Source: CAZUNB01 sp964622235
Lineage (GTDB): Bacteria; Patescibacteriota; Saccharimonadia; Saccharimonadales; JAGPDM01
Length of the DNA: 45,176 bases
Assembly (NCBI GenBank): GCA_964622235.1
Contig: CAZUNB010000005.1
Span: forward strand, 1-45,176
Direction of reading: 5' to 3'
This document shows, piece after piece, positions 15,192-24,312 of the stretch. The notes under the pieces are model-generated. The model had not been told where the DNA came from. It did not search any database and worked only from the letters and a program-made list of their open reading frames with translations. Made by a program: the position numbers and the translations under genes. Each line of letters opens with the position of its first letter. Within the stretch, counting starts at the first letter, position 1.

Positions 15192-18100
15192 ATGAAAAAA
15201 CTTTTAATTGGGCGAAAATTTTATAAACCATTAATCTCACTATTTGCGGCAGCGATAATCGTAGCCAACCCTTGGTTCGGTGTTGCTTCGCAGCTTATCG
15301 ATCAGAAAGTTTCGGCTGCACCAAATGGAGGTGTGGTCGTACGAAGCAACCAGAACACCTGGAGTGCCGTCAGCGCAAGTAGCGGTACAACTAGCTATGT
15401 GTCCGACGTATCTGCACCTTACGGGAACGGTGCCTTGCAACTAACAACGGGCAGCTCAACTGCGTCTTACTCTCAGCGTTCGAAATCAGTAAGCATGAAG
15501 TTGAGCGACGTGAATGAACTCAGCTACTGGACAAAGCAGGTTACAGCCAGCAACCCTACTCACGCGCCTAGTCTTCAGTTGACGGTAAATGGGCTAACTG
15601 GCACCTCCAGTTCTACCAACTTAGTGTTCGAACCCTACTGGAACACCGCTGGAAATCCAGGAGTTTCGGTCAACCTTCCAAATGGCGTATGGCAGAAGTG
15701 GAACGCTAAAGACGGTGTCCTATGGTCCTCGAAGGGGTATGCAAGCGCCGGACTAGTGGCTGGCGGTGGCGGAGATCCATTTTATAGCCTTGCGCAAGTG
15801 ATCGCACTAAACCCTAATGCAAAAGTCACAGCTATAACCGCTAAGATTGGTAGCTACAATACAGATCATATCGGTCTAGTAGACGGCATAAACCTTAATG
15901 GCACAGTTTATGATTTTGAGCCAATTGCTCCAGCTCTCGCACCGCAAGTAACTGCTACAAACTTCAATACTAATAATGATGCCTTGTACAAAGGAATAAA
16001 CGTGGGCTTTACGCTCAATGATGATTTTCGAAATATTTCATCAGTTAAGGTAGAGCTCCTAAAAGGAAGTGAAGTTCTGGTGACAAATTCAGATAATGCG
16101 AACCTACTCGCTCTCATTGCAGGTGGTGAAAAATCTCTAAGCACTCCATTTATTGTAACTCCAGGTAGCTACACCGAAACTTACTGGAACCTTGGTCAGC
16201 GCGAATGGCTTCGCACCGAAGCTCCAACGACTGCACGTATCACCGTTACTGACGAAAAGGGTAATCACATAGCCACAAACAACAACTTAATCGAGCCGAA
16301 TGGTTGGACATTTGAAAGCCTGTTTAACAACTATAGTTATTCTCCGGCTGATTCGAAGTTTGTAAGCTCTCCATGGACAGTTCGTGAAAACAATGCCAAT
16401 GATACTAAGAACTTCCGAGTTCAGGTACCAAAAATGGCTACTGGTGTAACATTCAGTTTTGTCGGCAATAATGGAGCACCGACATTTAGCGGTGTCGTGG
16501 GTGAAGAGCATATACAACCTAATCAATGGCCCGCACCAAGCGGTGAGCATCAATATAAAGTAGGACAGTCTTTACCAGCAGGTGAGTACACTGTAACGGC
16601 TGAATATAAAACGAGCGATGGCACGCTCCAGACCTATCCAGTCACAGGTTCTGCGGCTGTATATTCAGTACAAACACCTATTGCTAGCTATGTCAGCCCA
16701 GAAGCCGACGGCTCGACAATCATTCGTTCGAGTGACAACCCTTCACAAGTACGCATAAGTGATACAGGAAATCATTTCAACTATGTAAATTTCAAAATTG
16801 ACAACGTTACATACAGAGTGAATCGCAATCAGTGTGACGTCAGACAGGCAGGCAATTATGTCACATGCGAAGCAAAAAAGTCTAGCACGTGGCCTGCCAA
16901 CGGCCTTGTCGCCGGCGCACACACAATAAACAGCGTCACCGCATCGAACACTGCAAACGGCAATGTTACTCTACCTTCACGACAGTTCACTGTAGATACA
17001 GTCTTACCAACGGTTGTTAGTACAGCAATCAAGCCATCTGGGGCTCTTTATGGTAAGCAAGTTGTAGTGGAGTCAGAAGTTGAAGATAATCTAAGCCTGA
17101 GCAGCGTTACAACGTATGCAGTTAAGAAAGTAAATGGTATTTGTAATCCTAACGGTGCAAAGATTGTGACTGAAACTGTTGCAGCGAGTGGCACATCACA
17201 GACTGTGAACACAACTCTAAATACCTCAGGGATGAACGGCGAATACTGTTTCTACACAAGCGCCAAGGACACTGCGACACACTCCAGCAACCCTAACTCT
17301 ACTAATTCAAAATTTGTAGCAAGTTTTGATGCAAGTAATCCCGATGTCGGACTAACCACACCTACAGGCGTAACTAATTCTAATAACGCAGAGGTAAAGG
17401 GCTATGTAGCTGATGATAATATGAACTACTACGCTTGTTACATTACGACAAATCAAGCTATCACAGCCTTTAATAAAGACTGGGCTATTGGTCAAGAACC
17501 TAAAACAGGTGCTAACAATGACGAGTCTTTGGCTGATTCTAGTTGTGTAACAAAATGGACGACAGCTAATGTCGGCTCATCGACAAGCCCAACAACTCTT
17601 GGTAATTTTGATATTTCTGGACTGCCTGAAGGTAGTTATACAATTCATCTTCACGCACATGACAAAGCTGGAAATATTACTGAAAAAGCAACTACGTTCA
17701 CAATCGATCGAACGGCACCCGTTCTTAGCAACCTTGAGGTTAGCGAAAACCCTAACAAAAGCTTAAGTATGTCAGTTAAAGATGACGGAGAAGCCGTATC
17801 TGTAGAATTTAACGTTGGTGGCCAGAGTTACAATGGAGTGCTCAACGTTAATACTCGAATATGGTCAGCGGTTAGCAACTTGCTCAGTCCAGGTAGTTAT
17901 GTAGTACAAGCAGATGCTAAGGATGAAGCATTCAACGCAGTTAGTCCGGCCCTTACCCAGAATATAGTGATAGCACGGCCACCCGCAGCTATTGGCGGAA
18001 CGCCAACTAGTCCAGCAGGGAACACAGGTCAAGGATTCTTACCTATAACTCCCGTTCTTACTAACCTTGTAGTCACCCCAGTTATACCAGGATTTGCTCG

Positions 18101-18401
18101 CTTTGGCGTAGCTCCGAACCAAGGATTCGCGTCTATATTCGGCAACAACGACCAACAGGGTGAAAACGGTGAAGTGCTCGGTGCGAAAGACGATACTACT
18201 AAAGACGATAATCTGTTTAATAAATTTGGTAAGGCTGACGTAGATGATGGTGATGTGCTTGGTACTGACAATGAAGCATTCGCTAAGGTTCTTGGCCTGC
18301 AGTGGCCATGGTGGATTGCGATTGTTGCTGGCGTGCTAGCGCTTTGGTGGTTACTACTAGCGGCTAAACGACGACGTAAAGACGACGACAGAATACGATA
18401 A
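15192..18401 (+). CDS. Large secreted surface protein with Ig-like domains and C-terminal membrane anchor
   Basis: I start at ATG 15192, which has GTGGAGAC just upstream as ribosome site; the GTG at 15180 would extend it by four residues. The N-terminus MKKLLIGRKF plus a hydrophobic stretch (ISLFAAAIIVANPWFGVA) is a signal peptide. The exported part has a beta-rich N-terminal region, then several Ig-like segments, most clearly FTVDTVLPTVVSTAIKPSG near residue 595 and FTIDRTAPVLSNLEV near 840. Near the C-terminus an acidic linker (KADVDDGDVLGTDNE) leads to one membrane helix (WPWWIAIVAGVLALWWLLLAA) and a basic tail (KRRRKDDDRIR). There is no LPxTG-like motif, so it is probably anchored in the membrane directly. 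It is likely a structural or adhesive surface protein; no enzymatic motif is visible. Confidence 0.85.
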   Translation: MKKLLIGRKFYKPLISLFAAAIIVANPWFGVASQLIDQKVSAAPNGGVVVRSNQNTWSAVSASSGTTSYVSDVSAPYGNGALQLTTGSSTASYSQRSKSVSMKLSDVNELSYWTKQVTASNPTHAPSLQLTVNGLTGTSSSTNLVFEPYWNTAGNPGVSVNLPNGVWQKWNAKDGVLWSSKGYASAGLVAGGGGDPFYSLAQVIALNPNAKVTAITAKIGSYNTDHIGLVDGINLNGTVYDFEPIAPALAPQVTATNFNTNNDALYKGINVGFTLNDDFRNISSVKVELLKGSEVLVTNSDNANLLALIAGGEKSLSTPFIVTPGSYTETYWNLGQREWLRTEAPTTARITVTDEKGNHIATNNNLIEPNGWTFESLFNNYSYSPADSKFVSSPWTVRENNANDTKNFRVQVPKMATGVTFSFVGNNGAPTFSGVVGEEHIQPNQWPAPSGEHQYKVGQSLPAGEYTVTAEYKTSDGTLQTYPVTGSAAVYSVQTPIASYVSPEADGSTIIRSSDNPSQVRISDTGNHFNYVNFKIDNVTYRVNRNQCDVRQAGNYVTCEAKKSSTWPANGLVAGAHTINSVTASNTANGNVTLPSRQFTVDTVLPTVVSTAIKPSGALYGKQVVVESEVEDNLSLSSVTTYAVKKVNGICNPNGAKIVTETVAASGTSQTVNTTLNTSGMNGEYCFYTSAKDTATHSSNPNSTNSKFVASFDASNPDVGLTTPTGVTNSNNAEVKGYVADDNMNYYACYITTNQAITAFNKDWAIGQEPKTGANNDESLADSSCVTKWTTANVGSSTSPTTLGNFDISGLPEGSYTIHLHAHDKAGNITEKATTFTIDRTAPVLSNLEVSENPNKSLSMSVKDDGEAVSVEFNVGGQSYNGVLNVNTRIWSAVSNLLSPGSYVVQADAKDEAFNAVSPALTQNIVIARPPAAIGGTPTSPAGNTGQGFLPITPVLTNLVVTPVIPGFARFGVAPNQGFASIFGNNDQQGENGEVLGAKDDTTKDDNLFNKFGKADVDDGDVLGTDNEAFAKVLGLQWPWWIAIVAGVLALWWLLLAAKRRRKDDDRIR

Positions 18402-18440
18402 AACATTGAGCTATTGCTAGGCAGTAGCTCAACATATCGC

Positions 18441-18446
18441 TACACT
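18441..18446 (+). promoter_or_regulatory. -10 box of rodA (leaderless arrangement)
   Basis: TACACT ends 7 nt before the rodA ATG, so transcription should begin at or next to the start codon. The -35 region is weak (TAGGCA at the 17-nt distance). Confidence 0.5.
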
Positions 18447-18453
18447 AGAGCCT

Positions 18454-19569
18454 ATGATTCGACGCTTATTCAGAACCATTGACCCTTTTATTATCTTGGT
18501 AACTTTCATTGTAGCCATGGGGTTGTCGGCACTGTTCTCGATAGGAGTAGCAGCTAGAGACTTCGAACCATGGAATCAAGTTCTTTACGTGGCTATTGGT
18601 ATAGGTGTGATGATAGTTGCAGCTCGTGTTAACTATCAGGTTTGGCGTCGTTACGCCTTCTGGATTTATCTCATAGTTGTTTTCCTACTAATTCTAGTAT
18701 TGTTTCTAGCACCGATTCAAGGTTCATCACGCTGGATTGATATAGGTCCATTCCAATTGCAGCCATCCGAGTTTGCCAAGCTTAGTCTGATTGTTTTATT
18801 GGCGCGTGTCTTATCTCATGAAACACAAATCAGTTTGTGGCGGTTTTTCTTGAGTATCCTTTACACTGCGATTCCGTTTGGATTGGTAGTAATTCAACCC
18901 GACCTCGGTACCACATTAGTGTTTGCCGCAATCTGGCTGCTGATGATAGTCATGGCAAATGTTAAACGACAGTATTTGATTATTCTTTTTACCGCTGGGC
19001 TGCTAGCGATTCCAATCGGCTTGCCACTGCTCAAGCCATATCAGCGCGATAGGCTGCTAACGTTCATGAGTCCCGCTTCTGATTTGCGGGGAAGTGGCTA
19101 CAACGTCAACCAAGCGACGATTGCTATCGGTAATGGCGGTTGGCTCGGTGCTAACGTTCAAGACGCCTCTCAGAGTGAGCTGAAGTTCCTTCCATCGCAG
19201 CATACAGACTTCATCTTCGCTGTGATTGCTGAAAAATTTGGTTTTATCGGCTCGATCTTAGTAATGTTTGGTTTGGTAGCTATTATTGGTCGAGCTATTT
19301 TTGTTGGATGGCGCTCACCAGACAAATTCGGACTTTTACTAGCAATTGGAATTGCGGCTATGTTGGCGACGCATACGATAATTAATATTGGTATGAACTT
19401 ACGATTGATGCCAGTGACTGGTTTGCCACTACCATTTTTGTCGTATGGCGGTTCGCATATTGTAGTCGATTTCTTGCTTATCGGTATCTTGCTCAGCATC
19501 ATTCGCCACAATCAAGACCTCCGTTTTGCTGGTGGAAAACGAGCTACAAACATTGAATTATCATCATAA
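18454..19569 (+). CDS. rodA: Rod-shape SEDS glycosyltransferase RodA
   Basis: A polytopic membrane protein polymerising peptidoglycan glycan strands from lipid II during elongation, working with a class B PBP such as the one at 39158. SEDS landmarks are the early motif SSRWIDIGPFQLQPSEFAKL, the loop QPDLGTTLVF, the long extracytoplasmic segment with LPSQHTDFIFAVIAEKFGF, and the end LPLPFLSYGGSHI. About ten hydrophobic segments and 371 aa are typical of RodA rather than the longer FtsW. There is no ribosome-binding site; the -10 box abuts the ATG, pointing to a leaderless message. It is separated from mreBCD-PBP2 by 17 kb. Confidence 0.93.
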   Translation: MIRRLFRTIDPFIILVTFIVAMGLSALFSIGVAARDFEPWNQVLYVAIGIGVMIVAARVNYQVWRRYAFWIYLIVVFLLILVLFLAPIQGSSRWIDIGPFQLQPSEFAKLSLIVLLARVLSHETQISLWRFFLSILYTAIPFGLVVIQPDLGTTLVFAAIWLLMIVMANVKRQYLIILFTAGLLAIPIGLPLLKPYQRDRLLTFMSPASDLRGSGYNVNQATIAIGNGGWLGANVQDASQSELKFLPSQHTDFIFAVIAEKFGFIGSILVMFGLVAIIGRAIFVGWRSPDKFGLLLAIGIAAMLATHTIINIGMNLRLMPVTGLPLPFLSYGGSHIVVDFLLIGILLSIIRHNQDLRFAGGKRATNIELSS

Positions 19570-19613
19570 ACTCAAAAAAACTGCGTATTTAGCAAATAAA
19601 TAGGGGTTTATGC

Positions 19614-19642
19614 TTGCACCACGGGGTTATATCTGATAGGAT
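19614..19642 (+). promoter_or_regulatory. Promoter of rplU
   Basis: TTGCAC (19614-19619), a 17-nt spacer, TAGGAT (19637-19642). The predicted start near 19649 leaves a 5' leader of only about 5 nt before ATG 19654. Confidence 0.75.
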
Positions 19643-19653
19643 TTATCGAGCAT

Positions 19654-19956
19654 ATGAAACAAGCAGTAATTGAGACCGGCGGAAAACAGTATATTGTCAG
19701 CAAAGACGATATACTTGATGTTGAACTTTTGGGTGACGTGAAAAAGGTCAGTTTTGACGTATTGCTTATTATCGATGGTGATGACGTTCAAGTTGGAACT
19801 CCATTAGTTGAGGGCGCTAAAGTTAGCGCAGAAGTTCTCGAAGTTGTTCGCGCTCCTAAAGTTACAGCTATCCGATACAAGGCTAAAAAACGAGTTCACA
19901 AGACTCGTGGTCATCGTCAATCGTACACTCGTATCAAAATTACTGAAATCTCTTAG
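19654..19956 (+). CDS. rplU: Ribosomal protein L21
   Basis: A 100-aa large-subunit protein that binds 23S rRNA. It begins MKQAVIETGGKQYIVSKDD, the hallmark L21 N-terminus, and ends KKRVHKTRGHRQSYTRIKI, the family's basic C-terminal part. Length is normal. In most bacteria rpmA (L27) follows directly; here parA comes next under its own promoter and no rpmA is present in the window. The 5' leader appears too short for the usual ribosomal-protein autoregulatory structure. Confidence 0.97.
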   Translation: MKQAVIETGGKQYIVSKDDILDVELLGDVKKVSFDVLLIIDGDDVQVGTPLVEGAKVSAEVLEVVRAPKVTAIRYKAKKRVHKTRGHRQSYTRIKITEIS

Positions 19957-19973
19957 TCATATTATCTTATTTA

Positions 19974-20002
19974 TAGTCAATCGACGTACAAGCAGTTATA
20001 CT
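19974..20002 (+). promoter_or_regulatory. Promoter of parA
   Basis: TAGTCA (19974-19979), a 17-nt spacer, TATACT (19997-20002). The ATG at 20015 follows after 12 nt, so the leader would be about 5 nt or absent. Confidence 0.55.
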
Positions 20003-20014
20003 AGTGCTTAGTCT

Positions 20015-20821
20015 ATGGGTGAACAAACAAACAAGCGACCAGTTATTATTGCTATTTCCAATCAAAAAGGTGGTGTTGGTAAGACGACTACCTCGATTAA
20101 TCTCGCCAGTAGTCTAGTATCACAAGGTAAAAGTGTCTTGGTAGTAGACCTTGATCCACAGGCAAATACGACTAGTGGACTTGGTGTCGATAAATCAGCT
20201 ATCGTGGCCGGAACATATCACATTTTATTTGATCCGAGCTATGCCGCCAAAGCAGTTATTCGTACACCGCACGGTATTGCTGTCATGCCAGCCGTCCCTG
20301 AGTTAGCAGCGGCCGAAGTCGAGTTAGTTGGCCTAGAACGCCGTGAGCACAGGTTAGCGGAGCTGCTACCTAAGTTTGCTTTTGATTATATCTTGATTGA
20401 TAGCCCGCCGAGCCTTGGATTATTGACGCTTAACGCACTAACTGCAGCCGATCATGTGATTATTCCAGTGCAAGCTGAGTACTACGCACTTGAAGGACTT
20501 GGCAACCTGCTGGGCACAATGCAGCGCGTAAAGGCGCAGCTCAATAAAGATTTAAATCTACTTGGTATCTTGATGACGATGTATGACTCAAGGACGACAT
20601 TGTCTGATCAAGTTGTTGGTGAGGTACATAAACACTTCCCAGGCAAGGTTTTTGAAACCATGATTCCTCGCAATATCCGTTTGGCTGAAGCACCAAGCTA
20701 TGGTAAGCCAATCCAAGCTCACGATAAGTGGAGCAAGGGTGCGAAAGCGTATAAAAAATTTGCTCGGGAAATGAATAAGCGGGTTGATTCGCTATCGGCA
20801 AAAGATGCTACAATACGATAG
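20015..20821 (+). CDS. parA: Chromosome-partition ATPase ParA (Soj)
   Basis: A MinD/ParA-family ATPase that binds DNA non-specifically and moves ParB-bound origins. The deviant Walker A KGGVGKTT is at residues 18-25, the A' motif is VVDLDPQANTTSGLG, and Walker B is DYILIDSPPSLGLLTLNAL. The 268-aa length matches chromosomal Soj proteins rather than plasmid ParA with an extra N-terminal domain. parB follows after 14 bases, so the two form an operon. No Shine-Dalgarno sequence precedes the start. Confidence 0.96.
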   Translation: MGEQTNKRPVIIAISNQKGGVGKTTTSINLASSLVSQGKSVLVVDLDPQANTTSGLGVDKSAIVAGTYHILFDPSYAAKAVIRTPHGIAVMPAVPELAAAEVELVGLERREHRLAELLPKFAFDYILIDSPPSLGLLTLNALTAADHVIIPVQAEYYALEGLGNLLGTMQRVKAQLNKDLNLLGILMTMYDSRTTLSDQVVGEVHKHFPGKVFETMIPRNIRLAEAPSYGKPIQAHDKWSKGAKAYKKFAREMNKRVDSLSAKDATIR

Positions 20822-20835
20822 ATAAAGGAGGGGTT

Positions 20836-21690
20836 ATGGCGCGAGAAATAGGATTAGGTCGTGGTTTCGATAGTTTGATTCCACAGCAACCAGTTGATGA
20901 AAACTCAATTCAGGAAATTTCTGTTTCTGAAATTGTAGCAAACCCTTACCAACCAAGACGAGAATTTGATGATCTTCGTATTAAAGATTTAGCAAATAGT
21001 ATTGATCAACATGGGCTACTCCAACCAGTCGTTTTGCTGAAGGTTGGTAATAATTCATACCAAGTCATTGCCGGTGAGCGTCGTCTTCGAGCATTTCAAC
21101 TACTTAAAGAGAAGACGATTCCATCGATTGTTCGTACTGCCAAAGAACAGCAACAATTAGAACTGGCATTAATCGAAAATGTTCAACGTGAAGATCTTAA
21201 CGTGCTTGAACTTGCCCAAGCGTACCAGCAGCTAGCTAATGAGTTCTCGCTAACTCATGTCAAGATTGCTGAGCAGGTAGGTCGAAGCGATCGCAGTGTT
21301 ACTAATATTATTCGCTTACTCAAGCTTCCAGACCGCGCTAAGAAAGCTTTAAATAATAATGACATAAGCGAAGGCCATGCCCGACAAATACTGTCAGTTA
21401 AAGATCGAGACAAGCAGCATGAGCTCCTCGACCTAATTACTGAGAATCAGTGGAGTGTGCGTCAGACTGAAAACTTTGTGAAAAAGTTTAAAGAGGATGG
21501 TATCGGTACCGATCGGGCGATGCGACGATTAGCAATCAGCACTGATAAAACGACTGCACTTGAGGAAAAACTAGGCAAAGCTTCGAAACACGTCAAAGTT
21601 CGGATTAAGAATTTAGCTAAGTCTACCAAGCTTGTGATTGAAGTTGATGATGAAGAAGAGCTTGAGTCAATCCTCCAACAATTACTCTAA
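20836..21690 (+). CDS. parB: Chromosome-partition protein ParB (Spo0J)
   Basis: A DNA-binding CTP switch that loads at parS sites near the origin and is moved by ParA. The N-terminal nuclease-like domain carries NPYQPRREFDD and the GERRLRA box (IAGERRLRAFQLLKE); the helix-turn-helix region lies in FSLTHVKIAEQVGRSDRSVT, and a C-terminal dimerisation region ends VDDEEELESILQQLL. 284 aa is normal. AAAGGAGG stands just before the start, the strongest ribosome-binding site in this region, in contrast to the leaderless genes around it. I found no clear parS consensus in the window. Confidence 0.95.
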   Translation: MAREIGLGRGFDSLIPQQPVDENSIQEISVSEIVANPYQPRREFDDLRIKDLANSIDQHGLLQPVVLLKVGNNSYQVIAGERRLRAFQLLKEKTIPSIVRTAKEQQQLELALIENVQREDLNVLELAQAYQQLANEFSLTHVKIAEQVGRSDRSVTNIIRLLKLPDRAKKALNNNDISEGHARQILSVKDRDKQHELLDLITENQWSVRQTENFVKKFKEDGIGTDRAMRRLAISTDKTTALEEKLGKASKHVKVRIKNLAKSTKLVIEVDDEEELESILQQLL

Positions 21691-21723
21691 AATTTTATAG
21701 TTTTATTATTCTTTTTATCCATC

Positions 21724-21930
21724 TACTTTTGCTGCCAAAAGTAATAAAACCACTGGATTGTCGTCACTCTTGATGAACTCATTGTCATTCTTACAATCGT
21801 CTGCGGAACTCCTCAGCTCTTAGATGCTTATACATCTAATCACTTCGTCAAACAGTCCTCGACTAGTTAGATTGTAATAATAACATTCGTTTTTCAGGAG
21901 CTTCTCCTTTACGCCCAGGCCCAAGCACGA
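21724..21930 (+). repeat. Structured intergenic element, 5'-half copy (copy A)
   Basis: Found in the gene-free stretch 21691-22098. Hairpin TACTTTTG-ctgc-CAAAAGTA (21724-21743), then CTGGAT 21753-21758 (four pairs remain with GCCCAG 21913-21918), and the rod arms ATTGTCATTCTTACAATC 21781-21798 with GATTGTAATAATAACATT 21870-21887 (15 of 18 pairs). The loop holds a small hairpin AGATG...CATCT and CAGTCCTCGACTAGTTAG. The sequence is nearly identical to 32016-32190 except in the variable loop. The second half of the element is missing; 21930-22040 holds nothing I recognise. Confidence 0.8.
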
Positions 21931-22040
21931 TAATTTACATGAAGTTTAATGGGCAAAGGACTATATACATACAGTTCGCTTGAATTTTGCTGCAGAGTTC
22001 TATTGAAAAGAAATAAATTTATAAAATAAAATTCTCATAC

Positions 22041-22069
22041 TTGCAAAATCCAGAGAGCGAGAGTTTATT
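22041..22069 (+). promoter_or_regulatory. Promoter of the 22099 gene
   Basis: TTGCAA (22041-22046), 17-nt spacer, TTTATT (22064-22069). The surroundings (ATAAAATAAAATTCTCATAC before the -35, a purine-rich spacer) resemble the promoters at 29137 and 30301. Confidence 0.5.
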
Positions 22070-22098
22070 GGAGATATATCTAAAAATTAGGAAATTAA

Positions 22099-22620
22099 AT
22101 GCCATCACCAGAAGAACCAGGAATAGAAGCTAGAGAACATCAAGCTGAGATCAATCCTGATAGAGTAGTTGGGCAAAATATGAGATTTACAATAAGTAGC
22201 GGAAATCGATGTGTTGGAGGTATGTTCTCCGATCCTCGACAATGGAAAAGTAGGTATGCTTGTTCCCAGTATCCTGATTCACAAGGTGACATTACAGAAA
22301 CAACAAATAGTTTACGAGGAGTAGTTGAATTGACTGCCGAAGGTGAGGCATTTTACGACGCAAACAGAGATGAACTAGACGATCAATTAAATGTACAACC
22401 GTTTCAGAAAGGACCAAACCATGGTCTCTCTGCTAATCTCTATCCGATTTTAGGCGAAGGACAAGCGAGCTTCGTAACGATGGCGCGGGCTGCTCAAGAT
22501 TGTCGAGGTTGCGAAACTGGCTGCACCGAAGACCCCGTTGAATCACCCAACGAAACTTTTATACAATATCTAGGCAATCATCGTCTTGATGATTCGTTAA
22601 CTGCACCTTCGCAAGAATAG
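22099..22620 (+). CDS. Hypothetical cysteine-containing protein
   Basis: 173 aa, no family recognised. There is no signal peptide or membrane helix. It is acidic at both ends, with six cysteines: two in the first half (NRCVGG, RYACSQ) and four in the cluster DCRGCETGCTEDP (CxxC and CxxxC spacing), which could bind a metal or form disulfides. The start ATG follows AGGA at 22089-22092. The promoter resembles those of two small paralogous genes at 29200 and 30363, but I see no clear protein similarity to them. Its stop lies only two bases from the convergent stop of lepB. Confidence 0.7.
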   Translation: MPSPEEPGIEAREHQAEINPDRVVGQNMRFTISSGNRCVGGMFSDPRQWKSRYACSQYPDSQGDITETTNSLRGVVELTAEGEAFYDANRDELDDQLNVQPFQKGPNHGLSANLYPILGEGQASFVTMARAAQDCRGCETGCTEDPVESPNETFIQYLGNHRLDDSLTAPSQE

Positions 22621-22622
22621 AG

Positions 22623-23210
22623 CTAAAACGTGCGGGATTCGTTGAGAGGGAAGAGTCGAAAGACTAGTGTGCCGATCACATCAGTAGTGGGGACTTGACC
22701 AAGGCTATTACGAGAGTCGAGTGAGCCACCTGGTGTGCGGTTATCGCCACTGACAAATAAAAATCCGTCTTGGACGACTTCGTCAATTTCGCCCTCTGCA
22801 AAAGCTAAGTTCAGATCAAATTCTTTTTCAAACTGAATGTTTTTTTCCCCGTTATTAGGATAAACGGTGAAGCGACCATTGCGTAAAACAACGCGATCGC
22901 CCGGCGTGCCAACTACGCGCTTGATTAAGCGAGGCGGACTTTCCTGTGGATTATGAAATACGATTATATCGCCTCGCTCAGGAACAAATTTTTTATTTTT
23001 TAGCAGCGCCATGCTGTGCCCAACCTTTGAAATAATCAATCGATCGGCTGGCTCTAGGGTCGGCTCCATACTAGTACCATCGACATCGTAGCTTTGCATG
23101 ACAAACAGCATAATCATGCTGACCATAACAACCACCGTCAAGACAAAAGAGATAAATGACCAGGCGGTCTTAAATGTTTGCTTAGTATTACCTCTTTTTT
23201 CATTTTCCAT
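22623..23210 (-). CDS. lepB: Signal peptidase I
   Basis: A membrane serine protease that removes signal peptides from exported proteins such as the surface proteins here. I start at ATG 23208-23210 (195 aa). There is one N-terminal membrane helix (SFVLTVVVMVSMIMLFVMQ), then the catalytic serine S47 in GTSMEPTL and the general-base lysine K97 in RLIKRVVGTPGD, followed by the SGDN box (SGDNRTPGGSLDSRNSLG). Only one transmembrane segment is present, as in Gram-positive SipS types. A TATACT box ends 7 nt before this ATG, so the message is probably leaderless; a longer TTG start at 23243 is therefore unlikely. Confidence 0.95.
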   Translation of the reverse strand: MENEKRGNTKQTFKTAWSFISFVLTVVVMVSMIMLFVMQSYDVDGTSMEPTLEPADRLIISKVGHSMALLKNKKFVPERGDIIVFHNPQESPPRLIKRVVGTPGDRVVLRNGRFTVYPNNGEKNIQFEKEFDLNLAFAEGEIDEVVQDGFLFVSGDNRTPGGSLDSRNSLGQVPTTDVIGTLVFRLFPLNESRTF

Positions 23211-23217
23211 GAAGCCT

Positions 23218-23223
23218 AGTATA
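23218..23223 (-). promoter_or_regulatory. -10 box of lepB (leaderless arrangement)
   Basis: On the minus strand this reads TATACT and is followed by AGGCTTC and the ATG. No strong -35 box is visible. Confidence 0.5.
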
Positions 23224-23297
23224 GACCTATCGTCGCCAAACAAAAAGTATTGACATGATTAGGAGCAAATTTGTTTTGTTTTTGATATTCTTACGAT

Positions 23298-24131
23298 ATG
23301 GACAACGAAGGCAGGATCGAAAGCGATGCAACTCTACAGCCAGACCTAGTACTAGTAAAGAGAAAACTGAAAAAGGTTATGATAATCACTGCTTCCATAG
23401 TCATAATTTTTTTTGCGATTGGGTATTTAGCAATTGCGAGTATATTTTCGGGCGGAATTGATGGATATATATACAATTTGAAACCCGTGCCTAATCCAAA
23501 AAGCCCAAGAGTCAGTGCCAGTCGAAGCATAGTAAAAAAAGAAATTGACCACGAATTTAGTCAAATAGAAAAAGCTTCTAGCTTAAAACGCTACGCTGTT
23601 TCAACCTACGACAACTGTTATGAAGGTGAGAATAATTGGAAAGTTAAAGAAGGATACGCACATCGATGCGATTATCAAATTACTCGATTTTATGGATTTG
23701 ATAAAGATTTTCGCCATAAGATGCTCGAATTTGAAGCTACAATCACAACTCTAGGCTGGACAACAACTAATTCTGATAACTCTGGAATTAGCGGCATCAT
23801 GGCTGATTATTACAATCCGCAACATAGCGAAAAAAACTTACAGAGCATTAATGAATTCGGTAGAGAATATTTGGTGTCCGACCTGCCGAATAGTACCGAC
23901 TACTCAAAGAATGAGATAAGCATGGGAATGACCTTTGCAGAGAGAAAAACAATGGAGTTCCAGGGTCTAGATCGTTTTGACTACATTCAAGAATATTCCC
24001 TTGCGCACATCGGTCCTCCATTCTATGAAGATAAAAATCTTGTCGACACTAAGTCAACTTTCTCCAAAATAACAAAAGATAATAAATATGTGTTAGTAGT
24101 TTTATTAAATAAAAATTATTTTGAGAATTAA
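23298..24131 (+). CDS. Single-pass membrane protein of unknown function
   Basis: 277 aa. A short cytosolic N-terminus (KRKLKK) precedes one membrane helix at about residues 27-50 (VMIITASIVIIFFAIGYLAIA), and the rest should lie outside. The exterior part has two cysteines near each other (YDNCYEGEN, HRCDYQ) that could form a disulfide, and no catalytic motif I recognise. The start ATG 23298 is 6 nt after TATTCT (23286-23291), another leaderless-type arrangement. It is divergent from lepB. The 180 bases between it and the LCP gene hold nothing recognisable besides that gene's promoter. Confidence 0.75.
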   Translation: MDNEGRIESDATLQPDLVLVKRKLKKVMIITASIVIIFFAIGYLAIASIFSGGIDGYIYNLKPVPNPKSPRVSASRSIVKKEIDHEFSQIEKASSLKRYAVSTYDNCYEGENNWKVKEGYAHRCDYQITRFYGFDKDFRHKMLEFEATITTLGWTTTNSDNSGISGIMADYYNPQHSEKNLQSINEFGREYLVSDLPNSTDYSKNEISMGMTFAERKTMEFQGLDRFDYIQEYSLAHIGPPFYEDKNLVDTKSTFSKITKDNKYVLVVLLNKNYFEN

Positions 24132-24298
24132 TTTTTATAGAAATTCAGAATTTATCTTTTAGCGAGGATAACTAGCAGCTTACGAAGTGGTTTATTTGAA
24201 GGGTTTATATAAGAAGAAATACGAAAAAGTATGTGATTGTTGCAGATTGCAAGTAATTTTGTGCTAAAAAATAAACGTGTGTGGCAAGCGAAAAGTGC

Positions 24299-24304
24299 TA
24301 TAAT
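24299..24304 (+). promoter_or_regulatory. -10 box of the LCP gene (leaderless arrangement)
   Basis: A perfect TATAAT ends 8 nt before ATG 24313. No clear -35 box stands 17 nt upstream (CGTGTG). Confidence 0.55.
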
Positions 24305-24312
24305 TACTGCTT

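Noticed and set aside
20015..21760. parS sites near parAB
   Set aside because: I looked for TGTTNCACGTGNAACA-like palindromes and saw none by eye.
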